The notes under the pieces are model-generated. The model did no database searches. It was given only the letters and a program-made list of their open reading frames with translations, and had not been told where the DNA came from. Source: Halomonas rhizosphaerae (GTDB lineage Bacteria > Pseudomonadota > Gammaproteobacteria > Pseudomonadales > Halomonadaceae). From it: a DNA stretch of 64,000 nt. A program made the translations under genes and the position numbers. Shown one piece after another: positions 35,533 to 44,157 of this stretch; positions within the stretch are counted from its first letter, which is position 1; each line of letters opens with the position of its first letter. The stretch spans positions 62,001-126,000 of the forward strand of contig NZ_JASCQP010000028.1 in the NCBI RefSeq assembly GCF_030010555.1, given 5' to 3'.

Positions 35533-37251
35533 TCAGGACGCCTCGGGGGAGCGCTTGAGCTCCTGCCAGGCCGCGTAGGTGCTGAGGAAGACCCGTCCGG
35601 TGAGGTCGTCGAGGAAGTCGCTGTGCTTGAGGCGGTCCATCACCGGTCCCTTCACTTCGGCCAGGTGCAGGGTGACCCCCGAGTCCTCGAGCCGGGCATT
35701 GATGGCGTCGAGGCTCTCCAGTGCCGAGGCGTCGATCAGGTTGACCGCCGAGCAGATCAGCACCACGTGCTCGAGTTCCGGACGGCTTGCCACCAGCGCA
35801 TAGACGGTGTCCTCGAGATAGCGGGCATTGGCGAAGTAGAGGCTCTCGTCGACGCGCAGCATGGCAAGGTGGCTGACGGTTTCGGTCTCGTGACGCTCGA
35901 TGCTGCGGAAGTGCTCGGTGCCGTCGATGCGTCCCACCAGTACGCTGTGCGGGCGGCTGGTGCGGTAGAGGAAGAGGGCGATGGAGAGCAGCACGCCCGA
36001 GATGATGCCGGCCTCCACCCCCTCCACCAGGGTCAGCACGATGGTCACTGCCATGGCCGAGAAGTCGCTGCGCGAGTAGCGCCAGGTCTGGCGTACCAGG
36101 GGGATATCCACCAGGGTCAGGATGGAGATGGTGATGGTGGCCGCCAGGGTGGCGATGGGCAGGTGCTGCAGCAACGGGGTCAGCGCCAGGGTCGCCGCGC
36201 CGATGCCTAACGCCGCGAAGAGGCCGGCCATGGGCGTGCGGGCCCCGGATTCGAAGTTGATCACCGTGCGCGACAGCCCCCCGGTGACCGGCATGCCAGC
36301 GGAGAAGGCCGCGGCGAGGTTGGCACCCCCCAGGCCTACCAGTTCCTGGTTGGGCGAGATGCGCTCGCGACGTTTGGCCGCCAGCATCTGGGCCATGGAG
36401 ATCGATTCGACGAACCCCACCACACTGATCAACAGGGCCGGGATCAGCAGGGTGCGCCACAGCGGCAGATCCAGCGGTGGCAGGCTCAGGGGTGGCAGCC
36501 CCCCGGGGATGGCGCCGACCACCGCCACCCCCCGGTCCGCGAGTCCCAGCCACCAGCTCAGCAGCGTCGTCACGACCACCGCGAGCACCGGGCCCGCCCG
36601 GGCCAGCAGTGAGGCGAGCCCCTTTGGCAGTCTCAGTGCCCGCAGCATCCGTTCCCCGTAGCGTCGCATTCCGACCAGGAAGACGAGGCAGCCCAGGCCG
36701 AGCAGCAGGGTCGGCCAGTGGGTCTGCCCCAACTCGCCGCCGAGGCTGACCAGCAGGTCCAGCGCGGTGAAGCCGCTCGCCTGGATGCCCAGCAGATGGG
36801 CGGCCTGACTGGCGGCGATTAGCACCGCCGAGGCGGAGAGGAACCCGGCGATCACCGGATGGCTCAAGAAGTTGGCGAAGAAACCCAGGCGCAGCAGGCC
36901 CATGGCCGTGAGCATCAGTCCGGAGAGCAGCGAGAGCACCAGGGCCGCCTGCAGGTAGTCTGAGGTGCCCGGGGCGGCCACCTCGGAGAGGGCCGCGCCG
37001 CTCATCAGGGCGATGATCGCCACCGGGCCCACGGCCAGGGTGCGGCTGGTGCCGAGTAGGGCGTAGGCGATGGCCGGCAGGATGCTGGCATAGAGACCGA
37101 CCACCGCCGGCAGGCCGGCCAGCAGGGCATAGGCCAGCGACTGGGGTATCACCATCACGGTGACGATGACTCCGGCCAGCAGGTCGGCGCCGGCCAGTCG
37201 TCGGGTATAGTGGGGTAGCCAGGTGAGGATCGGCAGGTAGCGCTTGAGCAT
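35533..37251 (-). CDS. SulP family anion transporter with STAS domain
   Basis: A 572-residue inner-membrane transporter of the SLC26/SulP family. About a dozen hydrophobic helices (12-430) include the signature PQSLAYALLAGLPAVVGLYA (36-55), followed by a cytoplasmic STAS domain (about 440-560) with VILICSAVNLIDASALESL-like sequence. Substrate could be sulfate, bicarbonate or a dicarboxylate; the sequence alone does not decide. The neighbouring O-acetylhomoserine sulfhydrylase makes sulfate tempting but is not proof. It converges with lhgO, 11 bases apart. Confidence 0.9.
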   Translation of the reverse strand: MLKRYLPILTWLPHYTRRLAGADLLAGVIVTVMVIPQSLAYALLAGLPAVVGLYASILPAIAYALLGTSRTLAVGPVAIIALMSGAALSEVAAPGTSDYLQAALVLSLLSGLMLTAMGLLRLGFFANFLSHPVIAGFLSASAVLIAASQAAHLLGIQASGFTALDLLVSLGGELGQTHWPTLLLGLGCLVFLVGMRRYGERMLRALRLPKGLASLLARAGPVLAVVVTTLLSWWLGLADRGVAVVGAIPGGLPPLSLPPLDLPLWRTLLIPALLISVVGFVESISMAQMLAAKRRERISPNQELVGLGGANLAAAFSAGMPVTGGLSRTVINFESGARTPMAGLFAALGIGAATLALTPLLQHLPIATLAATITISILTLVDIPLVRQTWRYSRSDFSAMAVTIVLTLVEGVEAGIISGVLLSIALFLYRTSRPHSVLVGRIDGTEHFRSIERHETETVSHLAMLRVDESLYFANARYLEDTVYALVASRPELEHVVLICSAVNLIDASALESLDAINARLEDSGVTLHLAEVKGPVMDRLKHSDFLDDLTGRVFLSTYAAWQELKRSPEAS

Positions 37252-37395
37252 CCTTACTCGCCATGTCGGTGGCAGGGTCGACGAGAGCGGACCCGAGGCA
37301 TGCCTACCAGACTAAACGATATTGGTCCCCGGGTTCAGGGTTGGGTAGCATTCGATAAATCAGTAGATCCGCATGACAACGCAGAAGGACACGCC

Positions 37396-38670
37396 ATGAA
37401 GCCCGAGACCCTCGCCCTGCACCACGGCTATGCCCCCGATGACCAGCACGCGGTGGCGGTGCCGATCCACCAGACTACCTCGTTCTCGTTCGACAGCGCG
37501 CAGCATGCCGCGGACCTCTTCGACCTGAAGGTCGAAGGCAACATCTACTCGCGGATCATGAACCCCACCTGTGCGGTGCTCGAGCAGCGCGTGGCGGCCC
37601 TGGAAGGGGGCATCGCCGGGCTGGCGGTGGCGTCGGGCATGGCGGCCATCACCTACACCATCCAAACCATCGCCGAGGCCGGTGACAACATCGTCTCCAT
37701 CAGCGAGCTCTACGGCGGCACCTACAACCTCTTCGCCCATACGCTGCCACGCCAGGGGATCGAGGTGCGCTTCGCCGACAAGGATGACATCGCCGGCCTC
37801 GAGTCGCTGATCGATGCCCGCACCAAGGCGGTGTTCTGCGAGAGCGTCGGCAATCCCTCTGGCAGCGTGGTGGACATGGCGGCTCTGGTTGATGTCGCCC
37901 ATCGCCATGGCGTGCCGGTGGTCGTCGACAACACCGTACCGACCCCCTTCCTGTGGCGGCCCATCGAGCACGGTGCCGACATCGTTATCCACTCGGCGAC
38001 CAAGTATATCGGCGGCCATGGCACCACCGTGGGCGGGGTGATCGTCGATTCCGGCCGTTTCCCCTGGGCCGATCACCCCGACCGCTTCCCGCTGCTCAAC
38101 GAGCCGGATGTCTCCTACCACGGTGTCTGTTACACCCGCGACCTGGGCGAGGCCGCCTTCATCGGCCGTGCCCGGGTGGTACCGCTGCGCAATATGGGGG
38201 CGGCGCTTTCCGCCCAGGCGGCCTGGAACCTGTTGCAGGGCCTTGAGACCCTGTCGCTGCGCATCGAGCGTGTCTGCGACAACGCCCAGAAGGTGGCTCA
38301 GTACCTCGAGGGACACCCGTCGGTGACCTGGGTGCAGTACGCGGGCCTCGAGAGTCACAAGGATCACGCCCTGGCGCAGCGCTACATGGGCGGGCGTGCC
38401 TCGGGCATCCTCAGTTTCGGCATCCAGGGCGGTCGCGAGGCCGGGGCGCGCTTCTATGACGCGCTGGGCATGATCCTGCGGCTGGTCAATATCGGCGACG
38501 CCAAGACCTGTTCGTCGATCCCGGCCGCCACCACCCACCGACAGCTCAACGACGAGGAGCTCGAGGCAGCCGGCGTGAGGCCCGACATGGTGCGCCTCTC
38601 CATCGGCATCGAGCATGTCGACGACATCCTCGCCGACCTGGAGCAGGCCCTGGCCGCCAGTCAGGCCTGA
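37396..38670 (+). CDS. metY: O-acetylhomoserine aminocarboxypropyltransferase (sulfhydrylase)
   Basis: PLP enzyme of the Cys/Met metabolism family that makes homocysteine from O-acetylhomoserine and sulfide. The 424 residues show AVPIHQTTSFSFDS, NIYSRIMNPT, ALEGGIAGLAVASGMAA, YGGTYNLF and the PLP lysine Lys203 in HSATKYIGGHGT. The length and the long insert after Lys203 favour the O-acetylhomoserine type over cystathionine gamma-synthase. The ATG at 37396 has AAGGAC upstream; the frame from 37300 has no family similarity in its extension. Monocistronic, divergent from the SulP gene. Confidence 0.9.
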   Translation: MKPETLALHHGYAPDDQHAVAVPIHQTTSFSFDSAQHAADLFDLKVEGNIYSRIMNPTCAVLEQRVAALEGGIAGLAVASGMAAITYTIQTIAEAGDNIVSISELYGGTYNLFAHTLPRQGIEVRFADKDDIAGLESLIDARTKAVFCESVGNPSGSVVDMAALVDVAHRHGVPVVVDNTVPTPFLWRPIEHGADIVIHSATKYIGGHGTTVGGVIVDSGRFPWADHPDRFPLLNEPDVSYHGVCYTRDLGEAAFIGRARVVPLRNMGAALSAQAAWNLLQGLETLSLRIERVCDNAQKVAQYLEGHPSVTWVQYAGLESHKDHALAQRYMGGRASGILSFGIQGGREAGARFYDALGMILRLVNIGDAKTCSSIPAATTHRQLNDEELEAAGVRPDMVRLSIGIEHVDDILADLEQALAASQA

Positions 38671-38693
38671 CGGCGCATCGGGCCATAGATTCC

Positions 38694-38731
38694 CACCCCC
38701 GACACCGGGTCCAGCGACGGTAGCGGGGGTG
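38694..38731 (+). terminator. Possible hairpin terminator after metY
   Basis: CACCCCCG (38694-38701) can pair with CGGGGGTG (38724-38731) across a 22-base loop. There is no T-run, so the call is weak. Confidence 0.3.
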
Positions 38732-38759
38732 AGAGGGGCATCATGGGGGCTGCGGCGCG

Positions 38760-39011
38760 TCAGTCGCCAAGGACCTCCTTCGCGGGAGCATCGAGGCCGT
38801 GGCGGTCGATCAGCTCATCCAACTCGTTGACCAGCCACTTCCTGTCCTGGGGGTACATGATCTCGCCGCCATCGGAGACCATGAGGTCATCCCCCATCAA
38901 CAACTCCCGTACCTGGCGGAGGGTGGTGCTCCCGGGATCCATGAAGTCATGTATCAACGCCGCAAGCTCCGGGGTTGCCTTGGGTCGATCTTCATTTGGT
39001 CGTTCGCTCAT
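38760..39011 (-). CDS. Possible independent small acidic protein inside the MFS frame
   Basis: An ATG at 39011 is preceded by AGGAGG with a seven-base spacer and opens an 83-residue product (MSERPNEDRPKATPELAAL...) ending at 38760. It holds LRQVRELLMGDDLMVSDGG and a charged helical tail. It is in frame with the upstream MFS sequence, so it may be translated alone, as a fusion, or both. No family recognised. Confidence 0.45.
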   Translation of the reverse strand: MSERPNEDRPKATPELAALIHDFMDPGSTTLRQVRELLMGDDLMVSDGGEIMYPQDRKWLVNELDELIDRHGLDAPAKEVLGD

Positions 39012-39554
39012 CGGGCTGCCTCCTGGTGATGGTGGACGGTCTTTCCGATCGTGGTGCGGCGCCGGGTTGAGTCGCGGATGGGTCTCTTCTCCCCACAGCA
39101 TGACCAGGGCACCGGAGAGAAACATGGCGATGGCGACGAACCAGAAGCCACCGGTGACGGCACCCGACAGATGGGCCACCAGGCCGAAGCCAAGGGCCCC
39201 GATACCATAGCCCAGGTCGCGCCAGAAGCGGTAGATGCCGATGGCGGAGCTGCGCCAGTTGGGGTGCGAGATATCGGCCACTGCCGCACTCAGGTTCGGG
39301 TAGAGCAGCGCCATGCCCAGTCCCCCGAAGTTGAGAGTGCCCTTGACGAAGCCGAAGGCGACCACGAACGACGTCAGCATCATGAAGGAGCCCTCGGCGA
39401 CGCCGAACGCCGACTCGGCCAGCGCCGGGACCACGGTACGCATCATCCCGATGGTCAGGCCGACCAGAAACACCTGGCCCAATTGATGGCTGAACTGGTG
39501 GAGGTTCTCGCGGATGCCGTGCGTGTAGCGCTCCTGGGCCGGGTCGGGTGTCAT
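38760..39554 (-). pseudogene. Internally deleted MFS transporter joined to a soluble C-terminal segment
   Basis: The 264-residue frame starts like an MFS permease, with FLVGLTIGMMRTVVPALAE (about 31-49) and a second hydrophobic segment, then jumps at GTLNFGG (about 72-78) to sequence typical of the last MFS helices (GMALLYPNLSAAVAD, SAIGIYRFWRDLGYGIGAL, GGFWFVAIAMFLSGALVML). About eight central helices seem to be missing, without a frameshift. The last 83 residues (from 39011) are soluble and acidic and have their own AGGAGG site, so they may be a separate gene. Whether the short MFS part is functional is doubtful. It follows an intact MFS gene in the same operon. Confidence 0.6.
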
Positions 39555-39650
39555 GGTGTTTCCTCTGGTACTGGTACTGGGACTGGCCGGTGTCGATACC
39601 TCGCCAGGTGGTTGGCCTCGGTGGAGTCGCCAGGGAACACCAGAGCGTCC

Positions 39651-40868
39651 CTACCTTTCGGATGTCGTCGAGGAACTGCCCGCCGGCTGTGGGTCAGCAC
39701 TCAGTCGGAACCATAGCGTGGCCAGGGTTACCAGCAGGGCCAGGGGCAACATCGCCAGATTGAGGGCTTCCCAGCCCAGCCGATGGAGCAGCTGCCCGGC
39801 CATCAGTGCGCCGAGGGCCACCAGCGAGAAGATGATCAGGTCGTTGATGCCCTGCACCTTGCCGCGCTCGACCTCGAAGTGGACGGAGGAGAGCAGGGCA
39901 CTGCCGCTCACGAACAGAAAGTTCCAGCCGATGCCCAGCAGCACCAGCGATATCCAGAAATGGACGATGCTGAGGCCCGTGGCGGCCACCACCGCCGAAC
40001 CGGCCAACAGCGCGGCCCCCATCAGCAGGATACGGTCCACGCCGAAGCGCGCGATCAGGCTGCCGGTGATGAACGACGGGGCGAACATGCCCAGCACGTG
40101 CCACTGCATGATGAAGGCGACCTGGCCCATCTCGAAGCCCTGGGCACGCATGGCCAGCGGGGTAGCAGTCATCACCAGGGTCATGACAGCGTAGCCGACG
40201 GCGCCGGCCAGCACGGCAACCCCGAAGCTGGGTTGACGGGCAATGGTGCTCATGGGGCGTGAGGCGTCACCGGGCTTTGGCTCGCCGCTGGCGGGCACCC
40301 TGAGTCGGCTCAGCAGGCCGATGGCCACCAGGGCGAGCAGCGCGATCACCAGATAGGGGCCACCCGAGGGCACGCCAGCGATCAGGTCCCTGGCGGCACT
40401 GGCGTTCCAGGGACCCAGGAAGGCTGCCACCATGCCGCCGGCCAGGACGAAGGAGATCGCCCGGCTGCGAAACCCCGGGCTTGCCACGTCGACCGCGGCG
40501 AAACGGTAGTACATGGCAAACCCCTGATAGAGGCCGAGCAGCAGGTTGCCGGCGCAGAACAGCCAGAAGGAACCCGTGGCGATGCCCGCGAAACTGACCA
40601 GCCCGCCACCCACGCCGCCCAGGGTGGCCCCGGTGATGAACCCGCGTCTCCGGCCCACCCGCTTCATGTAGAGGGACGCCGGCAGGGTGGAGATCACGGT
40701 ACCCAGCATCATGATGGCAATGGGCAGCGTGGCGAGCCCCGGGGTGGGGCTCAACTGCTGGCCGACCACGCCACTCAGGGTCATCACCGTCACCATGGCG
40801 ATGATGAACAGGGTCTGGCTGGTGACCAGGATGGCCACGTTGCGCTTTTCCCGGGATACCGGCGCCAT
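39651..40868 (-). CDS. MFS transporter
   Basis: A 405-residue major facilitator protein with about twelve helices. The loop after helix 2 reads YMKRVGRRRGF, a variant of the MFS signature GxxxDRxGRR. Helix 4-5 carries YQGFAMYYRFAAVDVA, as in a group of MFS proteins often linked to sulfur or arsenic genes. The ATG at 40868 is preferred over a TTG at 40907. It lies between the DsrE-like gene and the shortened MFS gene in one operon. The substrate cannot be told from sequence. Confidence 0.82.
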   Translation of the reverse strand: MAPVSREKRNVAILVTSQTLFIIAMVTVMTLSGVVGQQLSPTPGLATLPIAIMMLGTVISTLPASLYMKRVGRRRGFITGATLGGVGGGLVSFAGIATGSFWLFCAGNLLLGLYQGFAMYYRFAAVDVASPGFRSRAISFVLAGGMVAAFLGPWNASAARDLIAGVPSGGPYLVIALLALVAIGLLSRLRVPASGEPKPGDASRPMSTIARQPSFGVAVLAGAVGYAVMTLVMTATPLAMRAQGFEMGQVAFIMQWHVLGMFAPSFITGSLIARFGVDRILLMGAALLAGSAVVAATGLSIVHFWISLVLLGIGWNFLFVSGSALLSSVHFEVERGKVQGINDLIIFSLVALGALMAGQLLHRLGWEALNLAMLPLALLVTLATLWFRLSADPQPAGSSSTTSER

Positions 40869-40918
40869 GGGTATTTCTCTTGTTCGGGATGGGGTGGTTC
40901 GGCTCAAGGGGACAGGTC

Positions 40919-41263
40919 TCAGAATGTCAGCACCCTGTCGGCCTGTTCGGTGGCCTCGGCCAGGGCGTCCATGGTACTGCGCTTGGCACCCGTCACCACC
41001 TCGTCATCGGTAAGCCCGCGGGCATCCATGCAGGTGCCGCACAGCAGGACCCGCCCCTTGGTCGTGACGCGCTTGACCATGCGTTCGGTGTTGTAGAAGC
41101 CGTCCGGGGTCTTCTGTCCCGTCTTGGCGCCGGATACCGCATCGCCCAGCAGGAAGAGGGTGACCTCATGTTCGCGCTTGATCAACGCATGGGCCAGACG
41201 AAGGCCGTTGTAGAGCCTTTCGGTACCGTAGGGGGGATCGTTGATGATGATGAGGGTCTGCAT
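40919..41263 (-). CDS. DsrE/DsrF-like protein with CxxC motif
   Basis: A 114-residue soluble protein of the DsrE-like (sulfur relay) fold: an N-terminal strand QTLIIINDPPYGTERLYNGLR written over 2-22, HEVTLFLLGDAV, and a CGTC motif (75-78) in LLCGTCMDARGL. DsrE-family proteins carry sulfane sulfur on a cysteine, and the vicinal cysteines here fit that. It opens the operon with the two MFS genes and is divergent from the ArsR-rhodanese gene, across an inverted-repeat operator. Confidence 0.82.
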   Translation of the reverse strand: MQTLIIINDPPYGTERLYNGLRLAHALIKREHEVTLFLLGDAVSGAKTGQKTPDGFYNTERMVKRVTTKGRVLLCGTCMDARGLTDDEVVTGAKRSTMDALAEATEQADRVLTF

Positions 41264-41281
41264 GGCGCGGTTTCCTTGCTG

Positions 41282-41305
41282 TCATTCTATGAAGTGATAG
41301 AATGA
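41282..41305. promoter_or_regulatory. Inverted-repeat operator of the ArsR-rhodanese divergon
   Basis: TCATTCTAT (41282-41290) and ATAGAATGA (41297-41305) form a perfect 9-bp inverted repeat with a 6-base spacer. Each half contains a TAGAAT -10-like hexamer, one on each strand, so a bound repressor would block both divergent promoters. Fits an ArsR-family autoregulatory site. Confidence 0.75.
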
Positions 41306-41370
41306 TGGTCGTGACCACGATCTGCTGTCAAGCGACAGAGCCCCTTCGCCTTCCGAGCCGAGATGAACCG

Positions 41371-42027
41371 ATGACCTCGCAACAAGACCTTCTCGATACC
41401 CTGGCCCAGGTCGCACGTGCCCTGGGCAACGGCCATCGCCTGGCGCTGCTGGAGCGGCTGGCGCAGGGGGATGCCGCGGTGGAGACGCTGGCCGTCACCA
41501 CCGGCCTCACGGTGGGCAATGCCTCCCAGCACCTGCAGCAGCTGCGGCGTGCGGGGCTCGTCACCGCCACTCGCGCCGGCAAGCAGATGATCTACCGCCT
41601 GACCGACGAGCGCATCGTCAGCCTCATGGGGCTGATGCGGCAGGTGGCCGAGTCCAACCTGGCCGAGATGGAACGCCTGGTCGGACGACTGTTTGCCGAG
41701 GACGATGCGGGGGGAAGCCTAGAGGCGGTCTCTCGACACGAGCTGCTGGCCGGGCTGGAAAGCGGCAAGGTGGTACTGCTGGACGTGCGCCCCACGGACG
41801 AGTTCGAGTCCGGCCACCTGCCCGAGGCGATCAATATCCCCCTGGCACAGTTGGAGGAGATGCTGGACAGGCTGCCCCACGACAGGGAGATCATCGCCTA
41901 CTGCCGTGGCCCCTATTGTGCGCTGTCCCATGAGGCCGTGCAGCGGCTGCGCCAGCTCGGCTATCGCGTCAGGCGCTTCGAGGAAGGCTATCCCGAATGG
42001 AAGGCGGCGGGTCTTCCCGTGACCTGA
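41371..42027 (+). CDS. ArsR-family regulator fused to a rhodanese domain
   Basis: A 218-residue protein. Residues 1-105 form an ArsR-type winged helix (HRLALLERL, VGNASQHLQQLRRAGLV recognition region, wing RAGKQMIYRLT). Residues 120-218 are a rhodanese with VVLLDVRPTDEFESGHLPEA and the active loop CRGPYC (178-183). The ArsR part contains no cysteine, so metal sensing by the classic ELCVCDL motif is excluded; Cys178/Cys183 could sense sulfane sulfur or an oxidant. The ATG at 41371 is preferred over the longer frame from 41302, which overlaps the operator. Confidence 0.87.
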   Translation: MTSQQDLLDTLAQVARALGNGHRLALLERLAQGDAAVETLAVTTGLTVGNASQHLQQLRRAGLVTATRAGKQMIYRLTDERIVSLMGLMRQVAESNLAEMERLVGRLFAEDDAGGSLEAVSRHELLAGLESGKVVLLDVRPTDEFESGHLPEAINIPLAQLEEMLDRLPHDREIIAYCRGPYCALSHEAVQRLRQLGYRVRRFEEGYPEWKAAGLPVT

Positions 42028-42036
42028 GGCCAGGCC

Positions 42037-42867
42037 ATGAGTGACCTGCTCTTGACCCATGAACCGGTGGTTCGGGGCGCCGTCTTCATTACTATCCTGC
42101 TGGTGATGGCCGTCTGGGAGGTCGTCGCCAGGCGGCGTCCCCAACGGATAGGTCGCGCCAGGCGCTGGCCAGGCAACCTCCTGATCGTAGTCCTGGATAC
42201 GCTGGCGGTTCGCCTGGTGTTTCCCCTTGCCGCCGTCGGCGCTGCCCTGGTCGCTGCCGAACAGGGCCGGGGCCTCTTCAACCTGGTGGTAGTACCGGGA
42301 TGGCTGGCGATAGTGGCGTCAGTCGTCGTGCTGGATCTGGCCATCTACTTCCAGCACCGGCTATTCCATGCCGTTCCCTGGCTATGGCGCCTTCATCGCA
42401 TGCATCACGCGGACCTGGAGTTCGACGTGACCACCGGCCTGCGCTTCCATCCCCTGGAGATCCTGCTGTCGATGGGCGTCAAGCTCGCCGTGGTGACCGT
42501 GCTGGGGGCACCGGCGGTGGCGGTAGTGCTCTTCGAAGTCCTGCTCAATGCCACCTCGATGTTCAACCATGGCAATGTCCGCCTGCCCGCCAGGATCGAC
42601 CGCTGGCTGCGCCTTCTCGTGGTGACACCCGACATGCATCGTGTCCACCACTCCATCGTTCGTGAGGAAACGGACAGCAACTTCGGCTTCAACCTGCCGT
42701 GGTGGGATCGGCTCTTCGCCACCTACCGGGACCAGCCAGCCGCTGGCCACCTCGGCATGACGATCGGCATCGAGGCCTTCAGGGAGGCGCGCGATCTCCG
42801 GCTGGACCGCATGCTGATCCAGCCCTTCATGAAGGCGCGACCGCATGGGAAGCCGCCCCGGTCTTGA
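42037..42867 (+). CDS. Sterol desaturase/fatty acid hydroxylase family protein
   Basis: A 276-residue membrane di-iron hydroxylase. Four to five hydrophobic segments surround the three histidine boxes HRLFH (107-111), HRMHH (120-124) and HRVHH (about 205), which bind two irons and oxidise a lipid C-H bond. Substrate (fatty acid, hopanoid, carotenoid) unknown. The gene starts nine bases after the ArsR-rhodanese stop codon and is almost certainly co-transcribed with it, linking lipid hydroxylation to the regulator. Confidence 0.88.
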   Translation: MSDLLLTHEPVVRGAVFITILLVMAVWEVVARRRPQRIGRARRWPGNLLIVVLDTLAVRLVFPLAAVGAALVAAEQGRGLFNLVVVPGWLAIVASVVVLDLAIYFQHRLFHAVPWLWRLHRMHHADLEFDVTTGLRFHPLEILLSMGVKLAVVTVLGAPAVAVVLFEVLLNATSMFNHGNVRLPARIDRWLRLLVVTPDMHRVHHSIVREETDSNFGFNLPWWDRLFATYRDQPAAGHLGMTIGIEAFREARDLRLDRMLIQPFMKARPHGKPPRS

Positions 42868-42929
42868 CGTAAGGCGACCGATTCGGGCGGGTCCCCGTCG
42901 ACCCTCTGCCTACAGATTCCACCCCATTG

Positions 42930-44081
42930 TCATGTCCGGAACTGGCGAAGGAAGCGGCGGTCCAGTCGTCGCTTCCAGGCCAGGGCCAGGCGCCCGCCCC
43001 ACCAGCGGCGGCCGCGGATGGCGAGTCCCTGGCCGGCGCCCAGGTCGAGGATCGCCAGGGCCAGCCGCTGGGGAACGTAGGGGGTCAGGGGGCCACCGGC
43101 CAGGCGTGCCGCCAGGTTGTCGAGCAGCACCGGGGCCTGGCGGATGCCGTGGATGCGCAGGCGCGGCAGCTCGTGGTGCAGCATGGCCGCACAGTCGCCG
43201 GCGGCGAAGATGTCGGGATGGCCGGGGCTCTGCAGGGTGGCTTCCACGGCCAGGCCACGTCCGGGAATCAGTGGCAGGCCCAGTCGTTCGACCACCTCGG
43301 GCGGGGCCAGCCCCGAGGCATGCACGACATGGTCGGCCGCCAACCATTGCAGGCTGTCCTCGCCCCAGGCGTTGGTCTCGGTGGCGAAGGTCACCCCGCC
43401 GGCGGCATGGCCGGTGACGTTGAGGCCGAACCGGACCCGGATCTCGCGACGCTCGAGCTGGCGCATCAGCCAGCGCACGGCCCCTGCGGGGGCGCCTTCG
43501 AGTAACCGCTCGCCGCGGGTCACCAGCAGGATCTCGGGGCGGGCGGCATGGCGCCTGGCCAGTTCGCGCAACTGACAGGCTACCTCCACCCCGCTCGGGC
43601 CACCCCCGACGACGACCAGCCGGGGGGTGAGGCCACGGGAGAATTCCTGTTCCAGGCAGTGGCGCAGGGCGAGCAGCCGCGGGATCGGCTTGACGGCCCA
43701 GACAAGCGGTCCCGGCGTGCGCCTGGCGGGGCAGGGCGTGCGCGACCCCAGGTTCAGCGAGAGCAGCGAGAAGTCGAGCTCGCGACCGTCATCCAGCCGG
43801 GCAATCCGTGCCTCCGGGTCGAGGTGAGCGAGGCGACCCCGCAGGGCTTGCACGCCAAAGGGGGCCGCCAGGCGGGTCGGGTCCAGGCGATCCTCGGCGG
43901 CGGTGTGGTGGGCCCCGAGCATACCGGTGGCCCGTCCCGAGTACCAGAAGCTCCCGGGGTCGACGAGGGTGACATCGGCGGCCTCGAGGCGGTGGCGATG
44001 TCGGATCAGGTGCAGGTGGGCGTGCCCGGCACCGACCAGCAGCAGGCGGGGTCGTCCGGCGCGAGGAGGTGTGGGATCCAT
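42930..44081 (-). CDS. FAD-dependent pyridine nucleotide-disulfide oxidoreductase (NDH-2-like)
   Basis: A 383-residue two-dinucleotide-domain flavoprotein. The N-terminal FAD motif is LLLVGAGHAHLHLI (about 13-26), the NAD motif VVVGGGPSGVEVA (about 152-164), and the C-terminal FAD contact GHPDIFAAGDCAAM. The GAGHAH pattern belongs to the NDH-2-like group that also includes the oxidoreductase domain fused to some selenophosphate synthases. The cysteines of disulfide reductases are missing, so it is not a glutathione-reductase-type enzyme. It converges with the hydroxylase gene. Electron partner unknown. Confidence 0.8.
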   Translation of the reverse strand: MDPTPPRAGRPRLLLVGAGHAHLHLIRHRHRLEAADVTLVDPGSFWYSGRATGMLGAHHTAAEDRLDPTRLAAPFGVQALRGRLAHLDPEARIARLDDGRELDFSLLSLNLGSRTPCPARRTPGPLVWAVKPIPRLLALRHCLEQEFSRGLTPRLVVVGGGPSGVEVACQLRELARRHAARPEILLVTRGERLLEGAPAGAVRWLMRQLERREIRVRFGLNVTGHAAGGVTFATETNAWGEDSLQWLAADHVVHASGLAPPEVVERLGLPLIPGRGLAVEATLQSPGHPDIFAAGDCAAMLHHELPRLRIHGIRQAPVLLDNLAARLAGGPLTPYVPQRLALAILDLGAGQGLAIRGRRWWGGRLALAWKRRLDRRFLRQFRT

Positions 44082-44157
44082 CCGGCGATGGTAGCGGAAA
44101 GGCGCAGGACAGGCGACACGGGCGCCCGGATTGACAGGCCGCAGCGAACGGGGCGTG

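Noticed and set aside
35444..37264. 606-codon frame on the same strand as the SulP gene
   Set aside because: It is the wrong frame; the 572-codon frame has membrane helices and a STAS domain, this one is Gly/Pro/Arg-rich.
37252..37395. SAM riboswitch or MetJ box upstream of metY
   Set aside because: No aptamer-like stems and no tandem AGACGTCT-type boxes are visible.
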